A stretch of DNA of 64,000 nt, taken from Methylobacterium brachiatum (GTDB lineage Bacteria; Pseudomonadota; Alphaproteobacteria; Rhizobiales; Beijerinckiaceae). The notes under the pieces were generated by a model, which was given only the letters and a program-made list of their open reading frames with translations, had not been told where the DNA came from and searched no databases. The stretch's first letter is position 1. Every line of letters begins with the position of its first letter. Both the position numbers and the translations under genes were made by a program. The stretch is from the NCBI RefSeq assembly GCF_020523825.1, contig NZ_JAJALK010000002.1:434001-498000 (forward strand). Reading direction: 5' to 3'. Shown in pieces: positions 16,076 to 24,706 of this stretch.

Positions 16076-17059
16076 TCAGGGCTTCATTGTCGAGACCACC
16101 GCATTCTTCGCGCGATCGACCACGGCGACGCTGAGATCGCGGTTGAGGACGTAGGCGCGGGCGTTGTCGGCCGAGAACGCGATCGCCTGGCGCGGCTCGT
16201 TCAGGCCGGTCACCGTGGCGACAACCTTGAGGGTGCCGGTGTCGATCACTGAGAGTGAGTTGTCCTTGAGGTTGCCGGAATAGACGAAGCGACCGTCCGG
16301 TGTCAGTGCGGCTCCGTAGGGGTCCTTGCCCACCTCCACCTCGGAGGTGACTTTGCGGGCGGCGATATCGACCACGCCGATGGTATTGCGGCCGCTGTTG
16401 GCGGCAAACAGCGTCTTGCCGTCCTTGGTGATCGAGATGGCGCGCAGCTTGTCGAACCCAGCGATCTCGCCGGTGATCTTGTTGGTGGCGGTATCGACCA
16501 ACGTGATTTTGTCGCCGAGGAAGTTCGTCACGAACACGGTCTTGCCGTCGGGCGACAGCTTCACGCCCTGGCGCGGCTGCGCGAAGCCGGGAATCACGGC
16601 ATCTGCCAGCATAGTCTTGGTGTCGAACACGGTCAGCGTGCTCGCGGCCTCGTTGTTGACGTAGAGCTTGCCCCCGTCGGCCGAGAGCACGGTGCCGAAG
16701 ACCCCGGGCCCGGCGGCGAGAACGCCGGCTTCCTTGCCGGTGGCGGTCTCGTAGACCGTGATCCGGCCGGTGCCGCTGTCGGAGACGTAGAAGCGGGCGC
16801 CGTCCGGCGCGAACACGATGTTGCGCGGCGTGACGAAGCCGTCGAGGCGGCGCAGCACCGTGCCCTTGGCGACGTCGTAGACGACGACGGCGCTCTCCTC
16901 GCTGTTCGATACAGCGGCGACGGTCCCGGCAGCGTTCAGCGCCAAGGCGTTGTTCTTGATCGCGCCGTCGAAACCAGCGGCGGACCCGGGCTGGCCCTGG
17001 GCGAGAAGCAAGGCAGCTCCGGCGAGGAAGGCGCGGAGACTGGTGCGGATATGGGTCAT
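16076..17059 (-). CDS. Secreted YVTN-family beta-propeller protein (second copy)
   Basis: The protein has 327 residues with a signal peptide (ends GSAAG, about residue 28) and about seven propeller blades with signatures such as GRITVYETATGKEAGVL, STLTVFDTKTMLAD, NTIGVVDIAARKVT and NSLSVIDTGTLKVV. It is shorter than the protein at 9844 and lacks that protein's C-terminal extension. It is first in an operon with the sulfite-oxidase-family gene, behind promoter C. A periplasmic scaffold or electron-transfer partner role is possible; there is no direct evidence. Confidence 0.85.
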   Translation of the reverse strand: MTHIRTSLRAFLAGAALLLAQGQPGSAAGFDGAIKNNALALNAAGTVAAVSNSEESAVVVYDVAKGTVLRRLDGFVTPRNIVFAPDGARFYVSDSGTGRITVYETATGKEAGVLAAGPGVFGTVLSADGGKLYVNNEAASTLTVFDTKTMLADAVIPGFAQPRQGVKLSPDGKTVFVTNFLGDKITLVDTATNKITGEIAGFDKLRAISITKDGKTLFAANSGRNTIGVVDIAARKVTSEVEVGKDPYGAALTPDGRFVYSGNLKDNSLSVIDTGTLKVVATVTGLNEPRQAIAFSADNARAYVLNRDLSVAVVDRAKNAVVSTMKP

Positions 17060-17168
17060 GAAGCGGGTCTCTTGGGCATGCGCGCTCGTTCGGCGGCCGG
17101 GGCCAGCCGTGCGGGCGGGTTCGAAATCGGATTGCGTCGTGCGGGACCGGTCCGGCCATGCATCGCCT

Positions 17169-17199
17169 TAAGGAGATGCCAGCGAGGGCGGTCTATTCC
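17169..17199 (-). promoter_or_regulatory. ECF-type promoter C (YVTN-sulfite oxidase operon)
   Basis: On the minus strand GGAAT (17199-17195), 15 nt, GCATCTCCTTA (from 17179). Spacing is identical to promoters A, B and D. It lies about 110 nt upstream of the ATG at 17059, leaving a rather long leader. Confidence 0.72.
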
Positions 17200-17242
17200 C
17201 CGAGGCCGGCGAAAAAACGCGGCGGCCTCGGGATTCGGGAGT

Positions 17243-17581
17243 TCAGGGGGTCGGCTTCAACGCCGTGAGGTAGTCGACGATGGTCTGCACGTCGGCCTGA
17301 TCGACCGGAGCCTTGTAGATGTGGACCATCTTGTTCACGGTCTCGGTCCACTGCGCCTTCGTGAGCTTGGGCTGGGTCAACACCATCCCGGCCGAATGGC
17401 AGGCGAGGCAGTTGTTGTTGACCGCCTCGGCCCCGGGCCCGTCGGGGAAGATCCGGTCGGAGGTCGGCATCTCGATCGATTGCGAGGTGAAGCGCATCGG
17501 CTCGGGAGCCGGGGCGGCGAGCGCCACCAGGGGAGACAGTATGAGCGCGACGCTGAGGGCTGCAGAGCGGATCGGGGTCAT
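17243..17581 (-). CDS. sorB: Small periplasmic cytochrome c (SorB-like)
   Basis: The protein is 112 residues with a signal peptide (to about residue 23) and a single heme c motif CLACH followed by an axial-methionine candidate in SAGMVL. In SorAB sulfite dehydrogenases a small monoheme SorB takes electrons from the molybdenum subunit SorA. This gene starts 11 bp after the SorA-like stop, which is the same arrangement. The size is close to SorB. The assignment as SorB rather than a general cytochrome rests on that context. Confidence 0.8.
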   Translation of the reverse strand: MTPIRSAALSVALILSPLVALAAPAPEPMRFTSQSIEMPTSDRIFPDGPGAEAVNNNCLACHSAGMVLTQPKLTKAQWTETVNKMVHIYKAPVDQADVQTIVDYLTALKPTP

Positions 17582-17592
17582 GGCTGTTCTCC

Positions 17593-18816
17593 TCAAGCGG
17601 CCTGGAAGGACACGGTTTCTATACCGTTCTGCATGAAGCCGGCCCCGTTCCAGACCCGGTCCGTGGGCTGCGCGACGCCGTTGGTGTTGGTGCAGCGGAC
17701 CTTCACCGTGTGGGTGCCGGCGGCCAACGCCGGCAGGCTGCCCTCGAAGCGGCGGAAGCTGTAGGGGCCCTCGTCCGCGCCGAGCTGTGCTGGAAACCAC
17801 GTCGCGCCGCCGTCGCCGGAGAAGTCGACCGCCTTCACCCCGCAATCGCCGCCGAAAGCGATGCCGCGCAACGCCACCGGCGCGCCGGCCGTCACCTTGG
17901 CGCCATCCTGCAGGTTGGTGACGAACGAGCGCGGTACCATCTTGTTGATCGGCACCGTCTTGAAGCCGGTCTGGCCGGGCTTGATGTTGGCGCCCGGCAC
18001 GTCCGGGATGCGGTAGGCGGTCTTCATCCAGTACTGGTCGTCGGGCTTGTCCAGCACCTCGATCTCCGACAACATCTTGACCCAGTAGGTCGAGTACCAG
18101 CCCGGCACCACGAGGCGAAGCGGGAAGCCGTTGAGAAGCGGCAATTGCTCGCCGTTCATCGCGTAGGCGATCATCACCTCACCGTCGTTGGCGTGGTCGA
18201 GATCGAGCGACTTCTTGAAGTCCGGCGCGTCGTCCACGACCGGCTCATCGAGGCCGCTGAAGCGCACCTGCACGGCACCGGCCTTCACCCCGGCCTTTTC
18301 GAGCACGTCCTTGAGGCGCACCCCGGTCCAGCGGGCGTTTCCCATCGAGCCGTTGGCCCATTGCGCGCCGGGAACCCGCGGCTCGAACAGCCCGCGGGAG
18401 TTGCCCGAGCACTGGTTGACCGCGGCGATCTCGAAGCGCGGCAGGCCGGCGATGGCATCGAGGGAGAGCGAGAGCTCCTTCTCGACATGACCGTGGACCT
18501 TGAGACGGAAGGTGCCGGCATCAACCTCGGTTGGGATCGAGGCCCAGTGCCAGCGCACGTAGAAGCGGTCGTTGGGGGTGAACACGCCCTCATCGAACAC
18601 CGCAAACGGCGTCTCCAGCAGCGGCGGATGGGTACGCTGGAGGATCATCTCGCCCTTGCCGGGAAAGGCCGTCGTGAGATCCCGCACATCCGGGCCGCCG
18701 GGTAGCGGCAGCTTCACCGAGCCCGCGGCCCAGGCCGGCATCGCGGCGGCAAGGCTGCCGAGCCCGAGCCCGCCCAACAGGAGGCGGCGGTTCGTCGGTC
18801 TTTCCAATCCGTGCAT
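17593..18816 (-). CDS. sorA: Periplasmic sulfite dehydrogenase molybdenum subunit (SorA/SoxC-like)
   Basis: The 407-residue protein begins with a Tat signal (TNRRLLLGGLGLG). It has the Moco domain with ligand Cys in NQCSGNSRGLF, a MGNARWTGVRLKDVL segment, NGFPLRLVVPGWY, and a C-terminal dimerisation domain (AVDFSGDGGATW). It would oxidise sulfite to sulfate in the periplasm and pass electrons to the adjacent cytochrome. I chose ATG 18816, which has AAGGGAGAG upstream; the frame extends to a TTG at 18831. Length agrees with SorA. SoxC is the alternative name, but no other Sox genes are present. It is preceded by promoter D. Confidence 0.88.
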   Translation of the reverse strand: MHGLERPTNRRLLLGGLGLGSLAAAMPAWAAGSVKLPLPGGPDVRDLTTAFPGKGEMILQRTHPPLLETPFAVFDEGVFTPNDRFYVRWHWASIPTEVDAGTFRLKVHGHVEKELSLSLDAIAGLPRFEIAAVNQCSGNSRGLFEPRVPGAQWANGSMGNARWTGVRLKDVLEKAGVKAGAVQVRFSGLDEPVVDDAPDFKKSLDLDHANDGEVMIAYAMNGEQLPLLNGFPLRLVVPGWYSTYWVKMLSEIEVLDKPDDQYWMKTAYRIPDVPGANIKPGQTGFKTVPINKMVPRSFVTNLQDGAKVTAGAPVALRGIAFGGDCGVKAVDFSGDGGATWFPAQLGADEGPYSFRRFEGSLPALAAGTHTVKVRCTNTNGVAQPTDRVWNGAGFMQNGIETVSFQAA

Positions 18817-18888
18817 CGTCTCTCCCTTCAAAGTTCGTCGGCGTCGATGCGTTCGAGGGCACCGGACCCGTGGCGATTCCTTGCGACT

Positions 18889-18918
18889 AGGGAGATGCTA
18901 CGGGATGCGTTTAATTCC
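18889..18918 (-). promoter_or_regulatory. ECF-type promoter D (sorAB-like operon)
   Basis: On the minus strand GGAAT (18918-18914), 15 nt, GCATCTCCCTA (from 18898). It is the fourth copy of the island motif, about 73 nt upstream of the SorA-like ATG. Confidence 0.72.
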
Positions 18919-19012
18919 CACCAACGGTCTTTCGCGATGCGAACGATCTCCCAATGCGATGATTTGAGAATTTTGGATCTCCGCGCCGGTGGTGCCAGAT
19001 ATCGTCTCGACG

Positions 19013-20245
19013 TCAGACCGCCGGTGCTTCGACAGGCGCGGTCCTGCGACACCCGAACAAGGCGTGACGCTCGGCGAAACCGCGAAGGGCGACAATGCCG
19101 AGCGGTTCGAGGGCATGCGCCAGGCCGTGGAGGAAGGTGTCGGTGGCGATCAGCGGCGTGTCGTAGGTCTTGCACAGGCGCTCGACGCGAGCGAGCACGT
19201 TGAGATCGCGGCCGATCGCCGTGAAGTCGACCCGGTCGCCGCCGCCGATATTGCCGTAGGCGACCTCCCCAACATGAAGTGCGACGCCGACCTCAAAGGC
19301 AGCCCTGTCACCGTCGCGCAGGGTCGCAAGCGCATCGAGTGCGGCCTCGGCGGCACGCAAGGCGGCACGGCGCGCCTCGGCCTCGTCGCGATCGGCATCG
19401 AACACGGCCAGCAGCCCGTCACCAATATACTTTAGCACCTCGCCGCCTTCCGCCTCGACGGCCGGCACGATGGCATCGAACATCCGGTTGAGGGCGGCCA
19501 CGACATGGTCGGGGCTTTGCCGGTCGGACAGTTCACCGAACCCGCGCAGATCGGTCAGCATCATCGCGGCCCGCATGAGGCGTACGTCGCCGCGCCGCAC
19601 TGTGCCGGCCAGGATTTGCCGCGCCGGGTCGCGCCCGACATAGGCGCTCAGGACCGCGCCAAGCATGTCGTCGAGCGCCTTGATTTCGAACAGCAGCGAG
19701 AACGGCTCGACCAGCGCTAGCAACGTCTCGATCTCGATCGGCGTGAAGCCGCCCGGTCTCGCCGTGGCCCAGGAGGCGGCACCCATGCGTCCACGCGCGG
19801 CATGCAGCGGCGCGATGAGGTAGTCGGTCAGACCCTCGTTGCGAAGCTCGCCAAGCACGGGAAACGGCAGCGGCCCATCCCCGTCGAGACGGCATTGGAG
19901 TGGGGTCCGCGTCTCGACCACGTGCTCGACGGTGTTGCCGTGGAAGGTCGGCGTGCCCTCGATGCCGTGGCGGCGACGCAGGGCTAGGCTCGACGTTCCT
20001 GGATGCCAGACGCGCATCACCCACCGGAACGACGGATGCAGGGTCGGCGCGTGGGTGGTGGCGCGGGCCAGCGGCAGGCCAAGCCCCGAGAGGCACGCAC
20101 TGAACCCATCGAGAAGGGCTGCCGCGTCCACCGCTTCGCGACCCGGCCCCATCAACCATCCCGTCGCCTGCGCGACTGCCTCGGATGAAGATTGGGACGA
20201 ACGTGTCACGGCAATTCTTCCATCAAGGGGTCGGATCGATGCCAT
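19013..20245 (-). CDS. Class III adenylate/guanylate cyclase with N-terminal sensor region
   Basis: The protein has 410 residues. The C-terminal half (about 225-400) is a class III cyclase: metal-binding Asp in MMLTDLRGFGEL, second Asp in LKYIGDGLLAVFD, and the DFTAIGRDLNVLARVERL segment with the transition-state Asn/Arg. The N-terminal half looks GAF-like (TPIEIETLLALVEPFSLLFEIKALDD) and has no transmembrane helix, so the enzyme is probably soluble. The start ATG at 20245 lies 8 bp after the exporter stop, so the two share an operon. Coupling of a nucleotide cyclase to an anion exporter is unusual. Confidence 0.85.
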   Translation of the reverse strand: MASIRPLDGRIAVTRSSQSSSEAVAQATGWLMGPGREAVDAAALLDGFSACLSGLGLPLARATTHAPTLHPSFRWVMRVWHPGTSSLALRRRHGIEGTPTFHGNTVEHVVETRTPLQCRLDGDGPLPFPVLGELRNEGLTDYLIAPLHAARGRMGAASWATARPGGFTPIEIETLLALVEPFSLLFEIKALDDMLGAVLSAYVGRDPARQILAGTVRRGDVRLMRAAMMLTDLRGFGELSDRQSPDHVVAALNRMFDAIVPAVEAEGGEVLKYIGDGLLAVFDADRDEAEARRAALRAAEAALDALATLRDGDRAAFEVGVALHVGEVAYGNIGGGDRVDFTAIGRDLNVLARVERLCKTYDTPLIATDTFLHGLAHALEPLGIVALRGFAERHALFGCRRTAPVEAPAV

Positions 20246-20253
20246 AGCGTGGA

Positions 20254-21351
20254 TCAGACGAGGCCGAGCACATGGATCAGGCCGAGGCTGACGGCGCCGA
20301 GGGCAAGGAGCGAGGCGACCACAGCGAGGGTCACCCGCGCCCCGGCCTTGGCGACGCTGCGCACGTCGACCCCGAGGCCGAGTGCCGCCATCGAGACTAC
20401 GGTCAGCACGTTGGCGGTCTCCGACATCGGCGCGAGCGCGACTTGCGGGATCAGCCCGGCCGAGCGGAGTCCCGCGAGCGCCAGGAAGGCGAGGATGAAC
20501 CACGGCACCAGGCGGTGGATCGCGAGGCCGCCGGGGGCCGGGCGGTCGCCGGTTGTGACGCCGGGGGCGGCCTCGTCGGTCTCCTCGCGCAGCCGGCTCG
20601 CGCCGAGGGAGAGCATCAGAACGACCGGCCCGAGCATCAGCACCCGGACGAGCTTCACCAGGGTTCCGACCTGGACGCTGAGCGCCGCGACCGGCGCGGT
20701 GGCGGCGAGGACCTGCGGCACGGCGTAGACGGTGAGGCCGGCGAGCACGCCGTACTGCATCGGCGACAGGCCGAGCAGCGGCACCAGCAGCGGCAGGCCG
20801 AGCACCACCAGCACGCCCAGCACCGCGGTGAAGGCGATGGAGGCGGCGACGTCCTCGCCGTCGGCGCCGATCACCGGGGCGGTGGCGGCGATCGCCGAGT
20901 TGCCGCAGATCGAGTTGCCGCAGGCGACGAGGATCGCCATGCGCGAATGCAGTCCGAGCGCCCGGCCGATGCCGTAGCTCGACAGGATCGCGACCACGAC
21001 GACGCCCGCGATGCCGAAGAGCAGGCCCGGGCCGGCGGCGAGGATCGTCGCGAGGCTGAGCGACGCGCCTAGCATTACGACCGCGATCTCCAGCACGGTC
21101 TTGGCCCCGAAGGCGATGCCGGGAAAGAAACGCTGCGACGGGGTCCAGGCGGTGCGGATCGCGCTCCCGAGGAGGATCGCCAGCACCAGGGCTTCGAGCC
21201 AAGCGCGACCGAACAGGTGCGTCTCGACGGCTTCGAAGCCGACCGCTGCGGCGGTAACTGCCACGCAGAGGCCCAGTCCTGGAAGGATGGCTCTCGTGCC
21301 GGCCAGGGCACGCATCGATCGAGGGTGGGAGACAAGTCTGGGGGCGGACAT
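20254..21351 (-). CDS. YeiH/PSE-family putative sulfate or sulfite exporter
   Basis: The 365-residue polytopic protein has about ten hydrophobic helices. It carries the YeiH-family signature CGNSICGNSAIAATAPVIGA and YAVPQVLAATAP. ATG 21351 has GGAG six bases upstream; an upstream extension to 21426 would start with TTG and lacks a ribosome site. The family is annotated as putative sulfate exporters and is commonly controlled by a LysR regulator. In this window it would complement the sulfite dehydrogenases by exporting the product or the toxic anion; this is inference. Confidence 0.85.
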   Translation of the reverse strand: MSAPRLVSHPRSMRALAGTRAILPGLGLCVAVTAAAVGFEAVETHLFGRAWLEALVLAILLGSAIRTAWTPSQRFFPGIAFGAKTVLEIAVVMLGASLSLATILAAGPGLLFGIAGVVVVAILSSYGIGRALGLHSRMAILVACGNSICGNSAIAATAPVIGADGEDVAASIAFTAVLGVLVVLGLPLLVPLLGLSPMQYGVLAGLTVYAVPQVLAATAPVAALSVQVGTLVKLVRVLMLGPVVLMLSLGASRLREETDEAAPGVTTGDRPAPGGLAIHRLVPWFILAFLALAGLRSAGLIPQVALAPMSETANVLTVVSMAALGLGVDVRSVAKAGARVTLAVVASLLALGAVSLGLIHVLGLV

Positions 21352-21405
21352 GGGTGGCTCCGATGTGATGCCGGAGAATCCCACTTCCCTTTCATTCACT
21401 CCAAC

Positions 21406-21424
21406 GGAATGATTAGATAATTCC
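21406..21424. promoter_or_regulatory. Inverted repeat upstream of YeiH-like gene, possible LysR operator
   Basis: GGAAT-N9-ATTCC forms a 19-bp interrupted palindrome with an AT-rich centre, 55-73 bp upstream of the YeiH-like ATG. It is compatible with the LysR T-N11-A rule. It does not match the sigma motif (no GCATC at 15 nt). Confidence 0.45.
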
Positions 21425-21498
21425 AATCACTTAATTAGATCAAATGGGGATCCCTTCGAAGCGTGAGGCGACCCATTCTTGGGGGCCTACAGGCGGAT

Positions 21499-22197
21499 TC
21501 AACCGTCGATCCAGCGGGCCTCGATCGTCGTGTCCGCAGCAAACTCATAGATCCTGACGGAGCCCGTCGCGAGTTCGAGTTGCTCGACCTCCGCCGGGCT
21601 GAGGTCGTCGAGCGCCATAACGAGCGCCCGCAGGCAATTACCGTGGGCGACGACGAGCACGTCCCCGCCCATGACCGCCGGTAGGATGGATCGGAGGTAG
21701 CATGGCACGATGCGGGCGACGGTATCGCGCAGGCTCTCACCGTTCGGCGGCGCCTCGGCGTAGGAGCGCCGCCAGGTCTCGATCCGCTCCGCCCCCCAGC
21801 GCGCATCGGCGGCGGTCTTGTCGAGCCCGCTGAGGTCGCCGTAGTCTCGCTCGTCGAGCGCGGCGAAGCGTTGAGGGATTAATCCGGGTTGCCCGAGCGT
21901 ATCGAGGATAAGCCGGCCGCTCACGACGGCCCGCGTCAGCGTCGAGGTGAAGGCATCGGAAAAGCGCCAGCTGCGCTCGGCCAAACGCCGCCCGGCTGCC
22001 ACGGCTTCTATCCGACCCTGCTCGGTCAAGGGCGAGTCCAGCAATCCCGTGAACAGACCGGATCGGTTGGCTACGCTCTGGCCATGCCGGACCAGCACGA
22101 GACGTCGCGTGATTGGGGCTTTGCGATCGTGAATCACTCTGTCTCCCAAGGCAACGCACTTTCGCGTCGGTCGCATCGCCTCTGATGAAAACGGCAT
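21499..22197 (-). CDS. 2,3-bisphosphoglycerate-dependent phosphoglycerate mutase-like phosphatase
   Basis: The protein has 232 residues. Histidine-phosphatase motifs are complete: LVLVRHGQS (phospho-accepting His), ERDYGDLSG, RRSYAEAPPNGESL and the second His in VVAHGNCLRAL. The arrangement matches GpmA-type mutases. The first 30 residues precede the core and an internal start is possible (for example MRPTRK at residue 8). Enzyme or general phosphatase cannot be separated by sequence alone. It stands alone, downstream of a long gene-poor region. Confidence 0.85.
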   Translation of the reverse strand: MPFSSEAMRPTRKCVALGDRVIHDRKAPITRRLVLVRHGQSVANRSGLFTGLLDSPLTEQGRIEAVAAGRRLAERSWRFSDAFTSTLTRAVVSGRLILDTLGQPGLIPQRFAALDERDYGDLSGLDKTAADARWGAERIETWRRSYAEAPPNGESLRDTVARIVPCYLRSILPAVMGGDVLVVAHGNCLRALVMALDDLSPAEVEQLELATGSVRIYEFAADTTIEARWIDG

Positions 22198-23807
22198 CCG
22201 GCTTTAACGAACTTCGACCCTGAGATGGGTTGGACCGTCCATCCGGAGACGGCGATTCATCCTAGGTCCGCTTTAGAACGTCTTGCGACCGAAAGCAGCC
22301 AAGCTGCTTCCCACCCATGCCAGCCCTAGGGATAGCTCACGTAGCATCTCGAACGTAGCGCGCCCCTACACCATCGCGGAGTGCATGGAGGTTATGGCCT
22401 GAACCGACCGGCGGAAGCGTAGAGGCTTGGGACCGCGGACTTGATCCTTGATGCGGCCCTCTCAACCGTCGCCGGAAACGAGCTTCTGCGCGGTCTTCCC
22501 GAAGGTGCAGACAAGCACCACCCCCCAAAGGCATCGAGGTGACACTGACGGCATCCCCCGCGTTAGGTCTATTCGACCGACCTACGGCGTGAACTCGTCA
22601 TCCGCCCATCAGGTGACGTCGCGGACCAAGCCTGAAGTCCCGGGCTCCGGTCTGGCGCCTTCTGCCGGCTTTAGACCCGCGGGGCATCCGCTTGTCGCCT
22701 AGTGCGGTGCCGGCGCCCGGGCGTGAGCCGTCGCCAGCCAGCTGCGCAGCGCGTCCGGGTTGATCCACTCCGCCTCCATGGCCGCGGTGAGAGCCGAAGC
22801 TTAAGCGCTGGCAGCCATTTGACAGGAAAAGGAGCGACCGTACGTCACCATCGACCTTATCGACCGCCACCTTCACCACGACCGGGCGCCACCATTGGCC
22901 CGACATAGTTTTGCCTTTCCCGGTGGCCGGTTCGCCGGGAAACCCGTGATGTCGCGGGGGGCGAGCCGTGGCACTCACAGGGCCTAACCGCCAACCCCGG
23001 ACGATGCCACGAATTTGCTGCCCGGGTTATGGAGCGGTCGGGGTGGCCGACGGAGAAGAGGTGGTTGTGACGCTGTCGACGGGCCTCCGTCAGCTGACCC
23101 AGCTCACCGAGCGGATGCGAGGGAAGGAAAGCCCGACGTCCCGTCGGCGTGGAAGCAAGGTCGGTGGCGTGCCGGAGGATAGGTGTGCGTGGCTGTCGGG
23201 CGCAGTTGCTCGGTGCTGAAACAGTTTTCCATCGAACTTTAATGATTTACACCCATATGGTTTGATCTGCCGCCCGCTGAGATCCGATCTGGCGCCAACA
23301 GAGGTTCTATCTTCGAGTTCGGCGGCGTGCTCATCGATGTGCGCCTTGATGCAGGCAGCTGAGCATCCTCGTGGACCGATCTTCGAGCCGTGTAGGCCCA
23401 GCCAACCGGGAGTCGGGTGTTTGATGGCGCAGAGGCGTAAAAGTCGGCTCTTTGTTGGCGCGAAGTCGGGCTTAGAGTGCTTGGCGCTGACGCTAAAGGG
23501 TTGATATTGTTGAGGGGGTAGTCGCGCGTTATCTGACGTCCTAGACCCTTCTCAACGATTGAGAACCACTCGGCCCGGAGACCGGCGGTGCCACCGCATG
23601 GGATCTCTGGGTAGCCGTTCACGACCCGTCCGCCACCTTATGTCCGCGGCCGCGATCCTCGGCACCGTCGTGCGCTGGCCTAGGTCCACCGGGAGGCCTC
23701 CGACCATCCCGCCGGGCTCGATCGCCGCGGCAGGGAGGCGAGCGCTCGATCGTGCTGGGCCAAACCGCGCGCTTCCACGCGACCGCGAAAGCTGGCATCC
23801 TAGGCCC
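22198..23807. other. Gene-poor, degraded region
   Basis: These 1.6 kb carry no intact gene I can support. A minus-strand stretch around 22700-22915 looks like a broken small gene: an N-terminal frame begins MSGQWWRPVVVKVAVDKV (start near 22906). A different frame near 22790-22700 reads ALTAAMEAEWINPDALRSWL before a stop, as expected after a frameshift. The 23220-23560 portion is visibly poorer in GC than its surroundings. No transposase or inverted termini are recognisable. Confidence 0.4.
22700..22906 (-). pseudogene. Possible frameshifted small gene
   Basis: The minus-strand frame from ATG about 22906 gives MSGQWWRPVVVKVAVDKVDG, then loses coding character. A second frame downstream reads ALTAAMEAEWINPDALRSWL and a short tail to a stop at 22700. 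Together they resemble one small (about 65-residue) hypothetical protein broken by an indel. Family not identified. Confidence 0.3.
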
Positions 23808-24221
23808 GTGATCCTCTGGTTGGCCCTTCGGCGGCTGCTTCCGCTTCTGGCGGTTCTGAGCCTTGCCCTGACGCCGGTCGCCGCGCCCGCGGCGGTCGCC
23901 GGCATGCATGCGCCGATGGCCCAGGAGGCCGCGGCGCCGCATGGGCACGACCACGGGATGGCCATGGCCGAGGACGCCATGGCGGCCAGGCCGTGCTGCC
24001 CGCCCGAGGCGGCGCTGGCCGATCAGCCGGCGGATGGCGCCAAGGGCTGCCTCAAGGGCTGCCCGCTGATGGCCCTGTGCCTGGGCAGCCTCGCCTCCCT
24101 GCCGCCCTCCGGGATCGGCCTGCCGATGCCCCGCGCCGCTGGGGCGACCGCCTTCGCGCTCAGCGCCGAGGGGTTCGCCAGCGTCACCGGGACACCGCCG
24201 CCCGAGCCGCCCCGAGCCTGA
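23808..24221 (+). CDS. Small secreted His/Cys-rich protein, probably metal-associated
   Basis: About 137 residues if started at GTG 23808; the frame is open further upstream. An N-terminal signal or membrane segment (LALRRLLPLLAVLSLALTP) is followed by a His/Met-rich stretch (HGHDHGMAMAEDAM), then RPCCPPEAA and KGCLKGCPLM. It precedes a FixH/YtkA protein and a CusBA-type pump, so a periplasmic copper-binding or sensing role is plausible. No family name recognised. Confidence 0.6.
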   Translation: MILWLALRRLLPLLAVLSLALTPVAAPAAVAGMHAPMAQEAAAPHGHDHGMAMAEDAMAARPCCPPEAALADQPADGAKGCLKGCPLMALCLGSLASLPPSGIGLPMPRAAGATAFALSAEGFASVTGTPPPEPPRA

Positions 24222-24298
24222 ACCCGATGAAGCGGGCCGCCGCGCCCGCGTGAGGCCGCACGCCCGTGCGGCCGGCCATCGTGTTCAGGAGATTCTGC

Positions 24299-24706
24299 GT
24301 GACCCTTCATTCTGTTGCCCAATCCTGGGCGCGCGCCTGCGCGGCCGCGCTCGTCGGCGTCGCCTTGACGGTCCCAGCCCGGGCCGCATCCGCGGATTAC
24401 CGGTTCGAGCTCGTCACCCAGGAGGCCAAGGTCGGCGAGGCCGTCCTGACGGTCCGCCTGGTCGACACGCGCAGCGGCCAGCCGGTCACCAATGCGGTGA
24501 TCTTCGCCAAGCGCATCGACATGGCCCCCGACAGCATGGACGAGATGACCTCGACCCTGGCGCAGCTCCCGTCCACGGAGCCGGGCCTCTACCGGTTCAA
24601 GACCAAGCTCACCATGGCGGGCGGCTGGCGGCTGTCGCTCGGGGCCAAGGTCCAGGGCGAGACCGGCACGGTGAGCGACAGGCTCGTCTTCCGGGCCGTG
24701 CCGTGA
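24299..24706 (+). CDS. FixH/YtkA-like secreted protein
   Basis: The protein has 135 residues from GTG 24299, which has AGGAG about 8 nt upstream. A signal peptide ends about ARAAS. The mature part is a single immunoglobulin-like domain with the pattern KVGEAVLTVRLVDTRSGQPV, a DMAPDSMDEM motif and LYRFKTKLTMAGGWRL, as in YtkA/FixH-like domains found beside copper pumps. Its stop overlaps the adaptor GTG start (GTGA), indicating one operon with CusBA. Confidence 0.78.
   Translation: MTLHSVAQSWARACAAALVGVALTVPARAASADYRFELVTQEAKVGEAVLTVRLVDTRSGQPVTNAVIFAKRIDMAPDSMDEMTSTLAQLPSTEPGLYRFKTKLTMAGGWRLSLGAKVQGETGTVSDRLVFRAVP

Noticed and set aside
21406..21424. Fifth copy of the ECF promoter motif upstream of the YeiH-like gene
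   Set aside because: GGAAT is present in both orientations but GCATC is not found 15 nt away; it is better read as a palindromic operator.
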